A stretch of DNA of 64,000 bases. It comes from JAUUZT01 sp964654015 (lineage in GTDB: Bacteria; Chloroflexota; Dehalococcoidia; GIF9; AB-539-J10). The stretch spans positions 24,281 to 88,280 of the forward strand of contig CAZZHQ010000003.1 of the NCBI GenBank assembly GCA_964654015.1. Reading direction: 5' to 3'. Within the stretch, counting starts at the first letter, position 1, and each line of letters begins with the position of its first letter. The position numbers and the translations under genes are program-made. Of this stretch, positions 1 through 8,916 are shown in pieces. Below the pieces are notes generated by a model. The model did no database searches and was not told the DNA's origin. It saw only the letters and a list, made by a program, of their open reading frames with translations.

Positions 1-283
1 CGCGAGATATACCAAATACCTTCTTAGCAATCTGGGCGGCCATGGCATTTCGTTCATCTTCCTTGGATGTTGCTATAAACGCATCGGCCTCTTCTATTCC
101 CGCCTTCTTCAGGACCTCTTCATCCGTACCATCGCCTACCATAGCGGTCCCACTAAAATTACCCGGTAATTTAGCCAGTTTGCTAGCATCAAAGTCTATT
201 ACAGTTAATTCATGTCCCTCTATGTCAAGGGCAGATGCCAAGCCAGCCCCCATGCTACCACATCCCATAACGATTATCTTCAC
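1..283 (-). CDS. TrkA-N (RCK) potassium-uptake regulatory subunit, C-terminus cut by window edge
   Basis: Only the first 94 or so codons are in the window. They begin with a Rossmann fold carrying the glycine-rich motif GCGSMG near residues 7-12, an acidic residue at the end of beta-2 (VIDFD), and the segment GDGTDEEVLKKAGIEEADAF. That is the typical NAD(H)-binding TrkA-N/RCK pattern of KtrA/TrkA subunits, which gate a TrkH/KtrB channel from the cytoplasm. The GTG start has AAGGAG nine bases upstream and shares its first base with the TAG stop of the universal stress gene (TAGTG), so the two are translationally coupled. It is the second RCK protein in the cluster, after the two-domain TrkA. 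Family is secure; whether it is a one-domain KtrA or longer cannot be seen. Confidence 0.85.
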   Translation of the reverse strand, partial: MKIIVMGCGSMGAGLASALDIEGHELTVIDFDASKLAKLPGNFSGTAMVGDGTDEEVLKKAGIEEADAFIATSKEDERNAMAAQIAKKVFGISR

Positions 284-729
284 TATACATTCTCCTTAAT
301 TGGGCTACGAAGCAATAATACACTGCATGGAGACTCCCTGAAAACAATATGAACTGCTTTACCGGGATCGAAAACTCCAAGGCGCTTCTCATATTCAACG
401 CCCATCACAATTAAATCCACGCCTTCCTTCGCCTCACCAACAATAGCAGGACCAAGTTCCCTTGCCTGCAAGAAGTCCTTTACCACTTCGCACCCCATAG
501 AACTGGCAACATTTCCCCCATTTTCCAGCACTTCCTCGGCTTTATCCATATCTGAATCCAGTGGTTCATCCAGGGAACGACTTCTTTCTACCTCAATTAC
601 ATAAACAAGATGTACTTCCGCCCCACTCTCTTTCGCCAAACCACACGCCATCTTTACCGCCTCTATATTGGCACTGCTATTATCTCTTAATGGTACTAAT
701 ATCTTTTTAGATTCCATAGCCCTTGGCAT
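283..729 (-). CDS. universal stress protein (UspA family)
   Basis: A 148-residue single UspA domain. The N-terminal strand KKILVPLRDNSSANIEAV and the C-terminal hydrophobic strand CSVLLLRSP are typical. The usual ATP-binding G-2x-G-9x-G-S/T signature is not intact in the segment after IVMGVEY, so it may be a non-ATP-binding member (inference). It sits between trkH and a second TrkA-type gene; USP domains often accompany ion transporters, so a regulatory role in potassium transport is plausible. AAGGG precedes the first ATG at a usable distance; an in-frame Met at residue 5 is an alternative start. Family is confident, function general. Confidence 0.85.
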   Translation of the reverse strand: MPRAMESKKILVPLRDNSSANIEAVKMACGLAKESGAEVHLVYVIEVERSRSLDEPLDSDMDKAEEVLENGGNVASSMGCEVVKDFLQARELGPAIVGEAKEGVDLIVMGVEYEKRLGVFDPGKAVHIVFRESPCSVLLLRSPIKENV

Positions 730-837
730 AGTACATCCCTTCTATAACATTAGTCAATATAACTTTCGACCAAGCATAGCTCCGCCATGTCATACTTAAG
801 ATAACTCCAACAGTTAACAATTCAGTCGACAGCATTT

Positions 838-2289
838 TCAGCGCCATCTCCAAAATGCTGGTACAAGAAGCACCAGTACTGCCAGAAATTCAAGCCGACC
901 AATCAACATACATATAATAAGAATTCCTTTTCCCGCTGAAGGAATAGCGGAGTAGTTACTTATCGGACCAACAGAGGCTAATCCAGGACCAACATTTCCC
1001 AACGTAGCCGCTACAGAAGAAAAAGCAGAAAGCAAATCCAGTCCAATAGCGCTCATTATTAAGGAACCTATTACTAGAGCTGAAAAATACAGGATAGAAA
1101 GGCCCACAATACCAGATGCAACATTCTCAGGGAGAACATTAGCTCCAATCTTTAAAGAATGCACGGACCTTGGGCTGAAGGCTAAATGTAGTTGCCGAAA
1201 AGCATATTTAATAACTACCAGGAGTCTTATAACTTTTAATCCTCCACCAGTTGATCCGGCTGAAGCCCCAATAATCATCAATACTAATAAAATGGAGCGT
1301 GAAAACGATGGCCAGACATTATAATCAGCCGTGACAAAGCCAGTTGTTGTCTGAATGGAAACAGCCTGAAAGGTAGCCTGGCTAAATGCTTCACCAACAG
1401 GTTGACCCATATTCTGTACCAGATCCAGCATTATAGCGAGGCTAGCCACAACCATGATGGTTATGTAAAGTCTGAACTCAACGTTAGAAAAGAGCCGACG
1501 AGGGTCTTGTTTAATCAAAGAATAATATAATCCGAAATTTACCCCTGCCATAAGCATAAAAACAGTCACAGTACTGCTGACAAACAAGCTATCATAGGCA
1601 GCTATGCTTAAATCTCTGTGTAAAAATCCTCCAGTGGGCATGGTGCCAAGGGTAACAATACAAGCATCAAAAGTCGGTAGCCTCCCCACAATTCTTAACA
1701 ACAAGAACTCAATAAACGACAGAGAGGCATATATTTTCCATAACATTTTTGCAGTATCTCTGATACGAGCTTTCAGACGCTCAGCTTGAGGCCCCGGCAT
1801 TTCGGCTTCAAACAGATGTGTCGCTCCAATACGCAATATCGGAAATAAGGCAATAAAAAATGTCACAATTCCCATACCACCAAGCCACTGAGTGAAATTA
1901 CGCCAGAGGAGAATTCCATGAGGTTGACTCTCAATAGATGTTAATACCGTGGCCCCTGTAGTAGTGAAACCCGACATTGCTTCAAAAAAGGCATCAATGT
2001 AACCTGGAAAGGTGCCTGCCAGTTGATAAGGAATCGCACCAAAAGCAGCTGCCAGTATCCAAACACCAGCGACGAGTGCCAGTCCCTCACGCCGGCTCAG
2101 ATTTCCCTCAGCTTTCGACGTGAAATAAATTAACACCGCACCAGTACCACAGGTGACGGCTGCGGATATGCCAAAGTAAATAGCTTCAGTCTCTCTGAAA
2201 TACAGGCTGCAGAGCAGAGGGACAAACATAAGGACACCAAGTGCTGCTATTGAGTACCCAAGGTAGTGGATAACAACCTTAATTCGCAT
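838..2289 (-). CDS. trkH: TrkH/KtrB-family potassium channel subunit
   Basis: A 483-residue polytopic membrane protein, the ion-conducting subunit of a Trk/Ktr potassium uptake system. All four pore loops of the superfamily can be seen: TTTGAT near residue 109, TMPTGGF near 216, TTTGF near 314 and TLGNVGPG near 430, each with the filter glycine. Hydrophobic helices fill the remainder. Its start overlaps the end of trkA by 11 bases, so channel and gating subunit are co-translated. The universal stress gene follows about 110 bases downstream. Length matches TrkH of about 480 residues. High confidence. Confidence 0.95.
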   Translation of the reverse strand: MRIKVVIHYLGYSIAALGVLMFVPLLCSLYFRETEAIYFGISAAVTCGTGAVLIYFTSKAEGNLSRREGLALVAGVWILAAAFGAIPYQLAGTFPGYIDAFFEAMSGFTTTGATVLTSIESQPHGILLWRNFTQWLGGMGIVTFFIALFPILRIGATHLFEAEMPGPQAERLKARIRDTAKMLWKIYASLSFIEFLLLRIVGRLPTFDACIVTLGTMPTGGFLHRDLSIAAYDSLFVSSTVTVFMLMAGVNFGLYYSLIKQDPRRLFSNVEFRLYITIMVVASLAIMLDLVQNMGQPVGEAFSQATFQAVSIQTTTGFVTADYNVWPSFSRSILLVLMIIGASAGSTGGGLKVIRLLVVIKYAFRQLHLAFSPRSVHSLKIGANVLPENVASGIVGLSILYFSALVIGSLIMSAIGLDLLSAFSSVAATLGNVGPGLASVGPISNYSAIPSAGKGILIICMLIGRLEFLAVLVLLVPAFWRWR

Positions 2290-3676
2290 TATTTTTTTTG
2301 AAGAGCTTTTCTATCGCAGAGGAGGTTGAGAGCAGAGAGACTATAATTACATGGTCATTTTCCTGAATGATCTCGTCCTCTGCAGGGGAAACGATTATAT
2401 TATTATCATGGATGATCGCTGTCATTATTGCACCCTTTGGTAGCTTGACACCGCCTTTACTCTGCCCACAAATTTTTGCCTTAGTACTGACGGTAAACTC
2501 TGTAGCCTGCGCCTGTTCATTCTCCAATAGTACCGTAGAAACCGAGTTTTCGTGCAGGGCAATACTGATTACTTTTTCTGCAGCAATAATAAGAGGCGAC
2601 AGGGCAACATCAACCCCTACTGATTCCGCCAGGGGTAAATACTCTGGCTTGTCGACTACTACTATGTTACGAGCGGCTCCGATACTTTTAGCCAGCAAAC
2701 CAACAAGGATATTAAGAGATTCATCACCAGTCGTAGCAATAAACGCATCGCAGGACGAGACTCCTTCTTCAATAAGAAAATCACGATCCGTACCTACACT
2801 GTGTAACACCTCAACTCGCCTCAGCCTGGCACTAATCTCTTCACTGCGTGCCTTATTTTTTTCTATTAGTTTAACCTGTATTCCGCGTTTAGACAGCGCC
2901 TCAGCAACATGAAACCCTATGAGCCCCCCCCCAAGAATTATCACATGCCTGGTAGGCCTTTTCTTGTGATTAAAGACATCCCCCAGTTTATCCATATCTT
3001 CTTTCTTGGCTACTATGTATATAGTATCACCTTCGCTAATAACATCATCATCACCAGGAACCTTCACCTCTTTGGAATGAACTAGTAGTGCCACTACGCA
3101 AGGCCCGAGCAACATCTTCTCAACGACGTGAAGTGTTTTACTTATCATCTCAGACCCATTTTCAATTTTAAATCCCCTCACCTGAACTCGGCCACCGGCC
3201 AATTCTCGAGCATGGCTTGCATATAGACCAGAAAGGCTATTTTCTATCTGTATAGCAGTCTCGATCTCCGGATTTACAAAGCGATATATCCCCATCCGGA
3301 TAGGCCTCTCAACCTTCCTTGCTTTATCAAGCGAATCACCATTTACTACTGTTCGTAATCCTGAATGATACTCAGGGTTGCGAACCCTCGCTATAGTTCT
3401 TTCAGTTCCCATTTCCTTCGCCATAGAACAAATTACCATATTGGCCTCGTCACTCGCCATAGTAGCTACCAGCAAGTTAGCTCTTCCAACATCTGCCTGT
3501 CGTAATACGTCAGGGTTTACCGCATTTCCAAGAACGACACCAACATCTAGCTGTTGGCGAATATACTCTGCTAACTCTTCCGACTGTTCTACCACCACCA
3601 CTTCTTGTCCAGCCTTAACCAGCAGAGAGGCAATATGGTAGCCTGTAGCGCCCGCACCAACTACAATTGTGTACAC
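2279..3676 (-). CDS. trkA: Trk system potassium transporter peripheral subunit TrkA
   Basis: A 465-residue duplicated RCK protein. The first Rossmann motif GAGATG lies at residues 8-13 with a Glu ending beta-2 (VVVEQ); the second, GGGLIG, lies near residue 242. Each is followed by a TrkA-C domain, of which the last ends with EDEIIQENDHVIIVS. It binds NAD(H) and controls TrkH in the membrane. The start is GTG with AGGAG eight bases upstream. It leads the run trkA-trkH-usp-trkA2. Two-domain length is standard for TrkA as opposed to one-domain KtrA. Confidence 0.95.
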   Translation of the reverse strand: MYTIVVGAGATGYHIASLLVKAGQEVVVVEQSEELAEYIRQQLDVGVVLGNAVNPDVLRQADVGRANLLVATMASDEANMVICSMAKEMGTERTIARVRNPEYHSGLRTVVNGDSLDKARKVERPIRMGIYRFVNPEIETAIQIENSLSGLYASHARELAGGRVQVRGFKIENGSEMISKTLHVVEKMLLGPCVVALLVHSKEVKVPGDDDVISEGDTIYIVAKKEDMDKLGDVFNHKKRPTRHVIILGGGLIGFHVAEALSKRGIQVKLIEKNKARSEEISARLRRVEVLHSVGTDRDFLIEEGVSSCDAFIATTGDESLNILVGLLAKSIGAARNIVVVDKPEYLPLAESVGVDVALSPLIIAAEKVISIALHENSVSTVLLENEQAQATEFTVSTKAKICGQSKGGVKLPKGAIMTAIIHDNNIIVSPAEDEIIQENDHVIIVSLLSTSSAIEKLFKKNNAN

Positions 3677-3863
3677 TCAATTATCTCCTGAATTACTCAT
3701 TGTTTTTGTCCTTTAGTGTTATTCAGCGAAGCTCTGATCGCAAGTCCTGAAGAAGTTTCCTGCTTGTTTATAAGTATTAATCAATTTAAAAGTTCACGGT
3801 CTTCTGTTTCATTAATGATAACTATCAAACGAAGATGGATTCTAGTTTTTCCTATTACTTTTG

Positions 3864-4643
3864 TCAACCCCCCGTACCTTTCATCTCTCTTTTCAAATCC
3901 TGTAACCATATCATTGATTTCAACTCACGTTCCAATATGCACCTGATATAACTTTGCATCTCTTGTTCTAACTCTAATTGCAATGTGGGCTTTAGTCTCA
4001 CCCGTTTCGCTGTAGCATAATCACAATTTTGCCATAACCGTAATACCTTCAACGCATTTACAGAAATAGCCCTGTTCTCGAAATCATTTTCTCGACAACC
4101 GGGACATACGACCCCACCTAAACCAGGATTGAAATAATTCAGCACAGACCTGAGTACCGTATTACAGATAGTACAACGATATAATTGAGGACGATAGCCC
4201 AAATAATGAAGGAGGTTAAGTTCAAAGTAACGCAACAGTATTTCTTCATCATCATTTTTTTCATCTAGATGATGCAAGGTCTCTATCAGTAAATTAAATA
4301 TACGTATATTCTCACTATTCTGTACTGTAAAAGAGTCAACGAGATCTAATACATAAAGGGCACAAGAAGTACGCCACAAATCAGTTTTTAACGCCGCAAA
4401 ACCATCAATACACTGACTCTGTGTAACAATATCGAGATTACGCCCTTTGGCAAGCATTAGCAGACTATAGGTCAGTGGTTCTACATTACCCCCCAGTTTA
4501 CTACCAGGTCGACACGCTCCCCTGGCAACCGTTCGCAACTTTCCGAACTCTGAGCTATAAATCGTGAGGATTTTATCAAATTCGCCAAATTTACTCTGCT
4601 TTAGGATAACAACATGAGCTTGATAACTTCGCGATGTTTTCAT
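3864..4643 (-). CDS. recO: DNA repair protein RecO
   Basis: A 259-residue RecO. The N-terminal OB-fold begins YQAHVVILKQSKFGEFDKIL, and a four-Cys zinc site is intact at C157/C160 and C180/C183 (CTIC, CPGC). RecO loads RecA onto SSB-coated single strands together with RecR. The gene lies nine bases downstream of recR and ends the dnaX-ybaB-recR-recO run, so it is probably co-transcribed. The length is normal. About 190 bases of apparently non-coding sequence separate it from trkA. Confidence 0.93.
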   Translation of the reverse strand: MKTSRSYQAHVVILKQSKFGEFDKILTIYSSEFGKLRTVARGACRPGSKLGGNVEPLTYSLLMLAKGRNLDIVTQSQCIDGFAALKTDLWRTSCALYVLDLVDSFTVQNSENIRIFNLLIETLHHLDEKNDDEEILLRYFELNLLHYLGYRPQLYRCTICNTVLRSVLNYFNPGLGGVVCPGCRENDFENRAISVNALKVLRLWQNCDYATAKRVRLKPTLQLELEQEMQSYIRCILERELKSMIWLQDLKREMKGTGG

Positions 4644-4652
4644 TCATTCTTT

Positions 4653-5252
4653 CTAGAATTCTCGCCTCTCTTCAATCGATTGTCCTAATGTCACATCGTC
4701 AGCATATTCCAGGTCAGCACCAAATGGTAAGCCACGAGCTAAACGGCTGATGCGAATGCCCAGTGGTATTATCAGTCTTCGAAGATACATGGCAGTGGTT
4801 TCCCCTTCCAAGTTTGGGTTAGTCGCTAGAATCACCTCTTCCACTACATCTCCCTCCAGACGAGATATTAATTCTTTTATCCTTAATTTTTCACTATCCA
4901 TTCCCCGCGCTGGGTTAATTGATCCATGGATTACATGATAAACGCCATTATATTTCCCGGTACGTTCAAGAGGAGGAACGTCTGAAGGATGTTCTACAAC
5001 ACAGATCTTGGAGTGGTCACGTCCTCTATCCTGGCAGATAACACAAAGGTCCCTATCGGTGACACCAAAACACACAGGACAGAGGTGTATTTTTTCCATT
5101 AAAGATAGTATTGCCTCGGCCAAATCATGAGCGTCTTTATTCGGACTGCGTAACAGGTGATATGTCAATCTTTGAGCGCTTTTAGGTCCAATTCCGGGCA
5201 GCTTACTAAATTCCTCAACTAATCTTTCTAAAGGTCCTATAATAACCGCCAT
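4653..5252 (-). CDS. recR: recombination mediator RecR
   Basis: A 199-residue RecR with the expected order: helix-hairpin-helix near residues 13-30 (LPGIGPKSAQRL), zinc finger with C58, C61, C70 and C73, then a Toprim domain beginning CVVEHPSD, and a C-terminal Walker-B-like segment with ARGLPFGADLEYAD. It forms a ring clamp and acts with RecO at gaps. It starts three bases after ybaB and ends nine before recO. The dnaX-ybaB-recR order is a long-conserved bacterial arrangement. Confidence 0.97.
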   Translation of the reverse strand: MAVIIGPLERLVEEFSKLPGIGPKSAQRLTYHLLRSPNKDAHDLAEAILSLMEKIHLCPVCFGVTDRDLCVICQDRGRDHSKICVVEHPSDVPPLERTGKYNGVYHVIHGSINPARGMDSEKLRIKELISRLEGDVVEEVILATNPNLEGETTAMYLRRLIIPLGIRISRLARGLPFGADLEYADDVTLGQSIEERREF

Positions 5253-5255
5253 CTA

Positions 5256-5561
5256 CTAGGTCAACCCCGGTATATTAAGTCCACCAGTCAAGCGACTGAG
5301 CTGTTTGCTAGCAACTTCTTGCGACTTTGCAACAGCCTCGTTAACAGCACTTACTATTAAATCTTGCAACATCTCAACATCTTCAGCATTAACCGCCTCG
5401 GGGAGTATTTCCACCGATAGAACATTCTGATGCCCGTTCATAACCACTTTTACAGCCCCTCCCCCACTGGTAGCCTCCACTGTAACATCCCCCAATTCTT
5501 CTTGTACTTTAGCCATTTTTTCCTGAAGTTGTCTCGCCTGACGTAGCATTGATTTATCCAT
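5256..5561 (-). CDS. ybaB: YbaB/EbfC nucleoid-associated protein
   Basis: A 101-residue YbaB/EbfC family protein with the N-terminal helix of the family (RQARQLQEKMAKVQEELG), a Gly-rich turn (SGGGAV) and the V-x-M-N-G segment. These proteins form dimers that bind DNA. The start overlaps the dnaX end by eight bases and recR follows after three bases, fixing it as a member of the replication/recombination operon. Confidence 0.94.
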   Translation of the reverse strand: MDKSMLRQARQLQEKMAKVQEELGDVTVEATSGGGAVKVVMNGHQNVLSVEILPEAVNAEDVEMLQDLIVSAVNEAVAKSQEVASKQLSRLTGGLNIPGLT

Positions 5562-7302
5562 CTCTTAACTCCGCTCCCATTTTTAATGCAGCTTTGACTA
5601 CGGCACTCTGTCCCTTTGATGAAGACGTATTGCCGTCCTTCTTCTTATCAAACAAGATACATTTTATTTTATACGGTTGATTATAGACTTCTTCAAGCTT
5701 CTTCTCCACCAGATGCCTGTATTTCGGTTCTTCAATTTTATCTTTGTGGAAAGAATGATAAAAACCTAACTCCAGCGTGTTATCTTCTAAAGACACAAGC
5801 TCACAGGCGCTACGCAAGAAAGCATCTAGCGTTCCACTGGAACCTTCCCCTCGTAGAGCATGGATAAATTCTTTCCAGCGACTACGCACGTAATCAATAT
5901 CTCGATTATTTTCTGTCACTTCGTAAATCCCAGTGCCTTCTTCGCCTTCCGACAATGAAGCCACTTTCGCAGTACGGCCAATCTCCTCCGAGGAATCTAC
6001 AACCATCTCTGTGTCTCCGGCTTCTGCCACATCTTTTAACATTTCTGTTTGAGTGGTGTTACTACTACTGTCTGTATTCTCTTTTTGAGTAGCTTGATTT
6101 AACTGCTGACCAGAATAAGCAGTTTTCCCTTTGACTCCAGCCTTAGAGGATTGTACTGTCTTATCTCTTGAATCAACAGCTTTAATATCTCTCAAGGATT
6201 CTGTCGCTCCTTCTTCTCTTGAGTCAAGGGGAGCTAACACGCTTTCGACGAAAGCCAATTCTAATGGCAGAATAGAATAACCATCCCAGTGAAAATCCAT
6301 AGTCGAGAAGAGTTTTATTACCCTGAGCAAGTACTCAAGGTCAACATTAGCCACAACCTCTTTCATCGCCGCCAAATCTTCATTAGTGACATCCAATGCC
6401 TCATAACATTGACATCTGACCATCAGTAGACCACGGAGATATTGAACCAATCCCTGATTATACTGGCGAAGGTCAATGCCATCACTATCAACACTACATA
6501 TGGTTTTAAGACCAGCCGAAATATCTCTGTCAATGATGTGTCCTGCCAACTGGATTATCCGGGGATCATCACTAATACCAAGTGCTGTTTGAACCTGATC
6601 CCAATCAATTTTGCTTCCATGGTAAGAAAACAATTGCTGTATCATGTTTTCAGCATCGCGAAGGCTCCCAGTTGCAGCGCGTGAAATAAGCTTCAATGAA
6701 TCAGCCCCAATTTGGAGTCCTTCCACCTGACACAGCAATTCCAGCTTGCTAACTATTGCCGACTGAGACAAGCGACGGAAATTAAATCTCTGGCAACGTG
6801 ATATAACAGTGGGCAATACTTTCTGAGGCTCGGTTGTAGCTAAAATAAAAATCACCTGTGGTGGTGGTTCTTCAAGCGTTTTTAATAAAGCATTAGAGGC
6901 AGCCTCCGTCAACATGTGAACTTCATCTATTATATACACCTTGTATCGAGCGCTGCCTGGTGCGTAGTTTACCTTCTCTCTGAGACTACGTACTTCATCT
7001 ATCCCTCTGTTACTGGCCGCATCTATCTCTATAATATCCAGGGATTTGCCATCAGTGATTGACTTACACATTTGGCATTCATTGCATGGTTCACCCTGAA
7101 CTTGATTAAGGCAATTGACTGCCTTAGCTAATATTCTACCGGTGCTAGTCTTACCCGTACCCCGAGGACCACAAAAGAGATAGGCATGAGCCACCTTGCC
7201 TTTCTCTACTGCATACCGCAAAGTCTGAACTACAGGCTCTTGCCCCACTACATCAGCTAATCTCTGCGGACGCCACTTTCGGTAAAAAACCTCTGTTGCC
7301 AT
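5554..7302 (-). CDS. dnaX: DNA polymerase III subunit gamma/tau
   Basis: A 582-residue clamp-loader subunit. Walker A GPRGTGKT is at residues 45-52, zinc Cys at C64, C73, C76 and C79, Walker B as IIDEVHMLT and the sensor ISRCQRFNF follow. After about residue 360 comes a polar, low-complexity linker rich in Ser, Thr and acidic residues, then a short C-terminal domain that would contact the polymerase. It heads the dnaX-ybaB-recR-recO operon. A promoter with its -10 box 16 bases before the ATG and no clear Shine-Dalgarno suggests a very short leader. I see no obvious slippery heptamer for programmed frameshifting. Confidence 0.95.
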   Translation of the reverse strand: MATEVFYRKWRPQRLADVVGQEPVVQTLRYAVEKGKVAHAYLFCGPRGTGKTSTGRILAKAVNCLNQVQGEPCNECQMCKSITDGKSLDIIEIDAASNRGIDEVRSLREKVNYAPGSARYKVYIIDEVHMLTEAASNALLKTLEEPPPQVIFILATTEPQKVLPTVISRCQRFNFRRLSQSAIVSKLELLCQVEGLQIGADSLKLISRAATGSLRDAENMIQQLFSYHGSKIDWDQVQTALGISDDPRIIQLAGHIIDRDISAGLKTICSVDSDGIDLRQYNQGLVQYLRGLLMVRCQCYEALDVTNEDLAAMKEVVANVDLEYLLRVIKLFSTMDFHWDGYSILPLELAFVESVLAPLDSREEGATESLRDIKAVDSRDKTVQSSKAGVKGKTAYSGQQLNQATQKENTDSSSNTTQTEMLKDVAEAGDTEMVVDSSEEIGRTAKVASLSEGEEGTGIYEVTENNRDIDYVRSRWKEFIHALRGEGSSGTLDAFLRSACELVSLEDNTLELGFYHSFHKDKIEEPKYRHLVEKKLEEVYNQPYKIKCILFDKKKDGNTSSSKGQSAVVKAALKMGAELRDG

Positions 7303-7318
7303 ATTAATTACAACGCTT

Positions 7319-7347
7319 ATTATACTCCTGCTCCAGGATACTCTAAA
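7319..7347 (-). promoter_or_regulatory. promoter of dnaX operon
   Basis: Read on the minus strand: -35 TTTAGA, 17-base spacer, -10 TATAAT (perfect). Sixteen bases separate the -10 box from the dnaX ATG, giving a predicted 5' leader of roughly ten bases. Confidence 0.6.
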
Positions 7348-7368
7348 ACACTTTATCCAAGTATAACC

Positions 7369-8199
7369 TCAACCGGTTTTCACGATTGAAATTACACTAC
7401 TGTAGTCATTCCCCAGGTTCTCAATAGCTTGTTCCAAAATAGGCTTGAGATCCTCGGGAGCACTATATAAAGCTGCCTGTAGTATATGTAAGGTCTCCTC
7501 ACGGCTTTGGTCCAATATTCCTTCTAAATCCACAGCACTTTTATCATCGCCAGAGGCTCTTATTTCCACGGATTCAGGTGATTCAGCTGTGACAAACACG
7601 TTAGCACTTTCTCCCTGCATAACAGGGGAATCCCATAACTCATTTACACTATCTATATGAGCAGCTATTTGTGTCGTTAAGGTAGAAAGCATATCTCTTT
7701 CACCTTGTAAGGCCATCTCTACCATCTCATCTGCCCTGCGCTCAGCAAACTGAACGTGAATCATAGCCTTGTCTATCTCCGAGAAAGCCACAATTAACCT
7801 TAAATGTTCTCCAGCCAGTTTGATTGGATAAAGAGCTTCATCAGGTAATGCATTTGCTGAGGCTAAAAAAGCTCCGCCACCAACGAGGAAAACAACCATG
7901 ACACTGGCTATAGCTATAGTTAATCGTTTGTAGCAACTAAAAAACCACGTTGCCTTCTGTTCTTTTTGACGTATCTTCTCTACCCTCATCTGAAGATGAG
8001 AATGAACGCTGGCTTTATAACGATAATCAGGATGAATATTTAATGATGTCTGCCTAAGAGCAAGGCTCGTTCTAAGCAAAGGTTCCAGTTCCGCTACGTG
8101 ACCAGGATATGCCCCAAGGCAATCCTCAATATTTGCGCCCTCAAACATACGCTCAAGGCAACTATCAAAGATTTCTTCTTCCTTTCGAGTCATTTTCAT
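7369..8199 (-). CDS. DUF5667 membrane protein, probable partner of the ECF sigma factor
   Basis: A 276-residue protein with a cytosolic N-terminal half, one transmembrane helix near residues 92-114, and an outside helical domain starting ALPDEALYPIKLAGEH, which is the DUF5667 signature. Its ATG overlaps the stop of the upstream sigma-factor gene by four bases, so the two are co-translated. That arrangement suggests an anti-sigma or sensor role, with the N-terminal segment holding the sigma factor (inference). No classical zinc anti-sigma H-x3-C-x2-C motif is evident. Family assignment is good; the role rests on context. Confidence 0.75.
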   Translation of the reverse strand: MKMTRKEEEIFDSCLERMFEGANIEDCLGAYPGHVAELEPLLRTSLALRQTSLNIHPDYRYKASVHSHLQMRVEKIRQKEQKATWFFSCYKRLTIAIASVMVVFLVGGGAFLASANALPDEALYPIKLAGEHLRLIVAFSEIDKAMIHVQFAERRADEMVEMALQGERDMLSTLTTQIAAHIDSVNELWDSPVMQGESANVFVTAESPESVEIRASGDDKSAVDLEGILDQSREETLHILQAALYSAPEDLKPILEQAIENLGNDYSSVISIVKTG

Positions 8200-8735
8200 T
8201 CGGCCACCAGTAGCATTTTTTTCAACGCCATAATGCCATTATATTGTAACGCCTTCACTGTTCCTTCATTTTTACCGAGAGTCCTAGCCGCTTCTGCAAT
8301 AGATAGCTGAGCACCAAAGCGAAGTGAAATCACATCCCTTTGGGCCGGAGTCAGTCTATTGATACCATTAATCATCCTCTCGATTTCGAGTTCATTCTCC
8401 GCTGTGGATGCAGGATCAGATTTGCCAATCAATATATTATCGTCTTCCAAGGGCACCTTCTCCACCTTGCTGTGTTTCCTGAAATAATCAACCACCTGGT
8501 TATGCGCTATACGATATAACCATGCAGCAAATGGAGAGCCACGCCATTTATAAGAGCCAATCGCTTCTAAAGCCCTGATAAATACCTCCTGGGTCAAATC
8601 CTCTGTTTCAGTCCTATTTCCCAATCGAAAATAAACGTATCGATAGATTCTATCGAAATGTTTTTCATAAAGCTGCGCAAAGGCATTTCTATCCCCTTTT
8701 ACTGCTTTCTCAACAATATCCTGCTCAATAGACAT
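8196..8735 (-). CDS. ECF-type RNA polymerase sigma factor
   Basis: A 179-residue sigma-70 family protein with regions 2 and 4 only. Region 2 spans about residues 20-90, with the core-binding segment DLTQEVFIRAL and the -10 reading segment FAAWLYRIAHNQVVDYFR. Region 4 spans about 125-175 with the helix-turn-helix LSIAEAARTLGKNEGTVKA. It probably directs a small regulon and is controlled by the downstream DUF5667 protein. A TATATAAT element lies 13 bases before its ATG and there is no clear ribosome-binding site. Confidence 0.9.
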   Translation of the reverse strand: MSIEQDIVEKAVKGDRNAFAQLYEKHFDRIYRYVYFRLGNRTETEDLTQEVFIRALEAIGSYKWRGSPFAAWLYRIAHNQVVDYFRKHSKVEKVPLEDDNILIGKSDPASTAENELEIERMINGINRLTPAQRDVISLRFGAQLSIAEAARTLGKNEGTVKALQYNGIMALKKMLLVAE

Positions 8736-8748
8736 CTTAACGACGCCT

Positions 8749-8754
8749 ATTATA
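8749..8754 (-). promoter_or_regulatory. -10 element upstream of the ECF sigma gene
   Basis: Minus-strand TATAAT (within TATATAAT) lies 13 bases before the sigma-factor ATG. No convincing -35 box at 16-18 bases. A very short leader would result. Confidence 0.4.
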
Positions 8755-8798
8755 TAGGAAAACGAAAAGATCAGGAGAAAGGTTTACACTAATACCAA

Positions 8799-8824
8799 AA
8801 TAACAGCTTTTCTGCTTTTTACGT
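8799..8824 (-). terminator. weak hairpin with flanking T/A runs downstream of the DUF4870 gene
   Basis: On the minus strand AGCAG-AAAAG-CTGTT can fold into a five-pair stem (one G-T pair) followed by ATTTT. It lies about 95 bases downstream of the small membrane-protein gene. The stem is short and AT-rich, so this is only a candidate. Confidence 0.25.
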
Positions 8825-8916
8825 TAGCAGTTATCAGCTAGCGCAAGTATTGAGTAACCCTTCCGATAGGTAAGTGCTTCAAGCAACCCTTATAAATATA
8901 ACCAGAATTCTTTAGT

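Noticed and set aside
2367..2912. A 181-codon open frame antisense to trkA
   Set aside because: It lies entirely within the conserved trkA frame, and its translation is a low-complexity Ser/Ala/Thr pattern as expected of a shadow frame.
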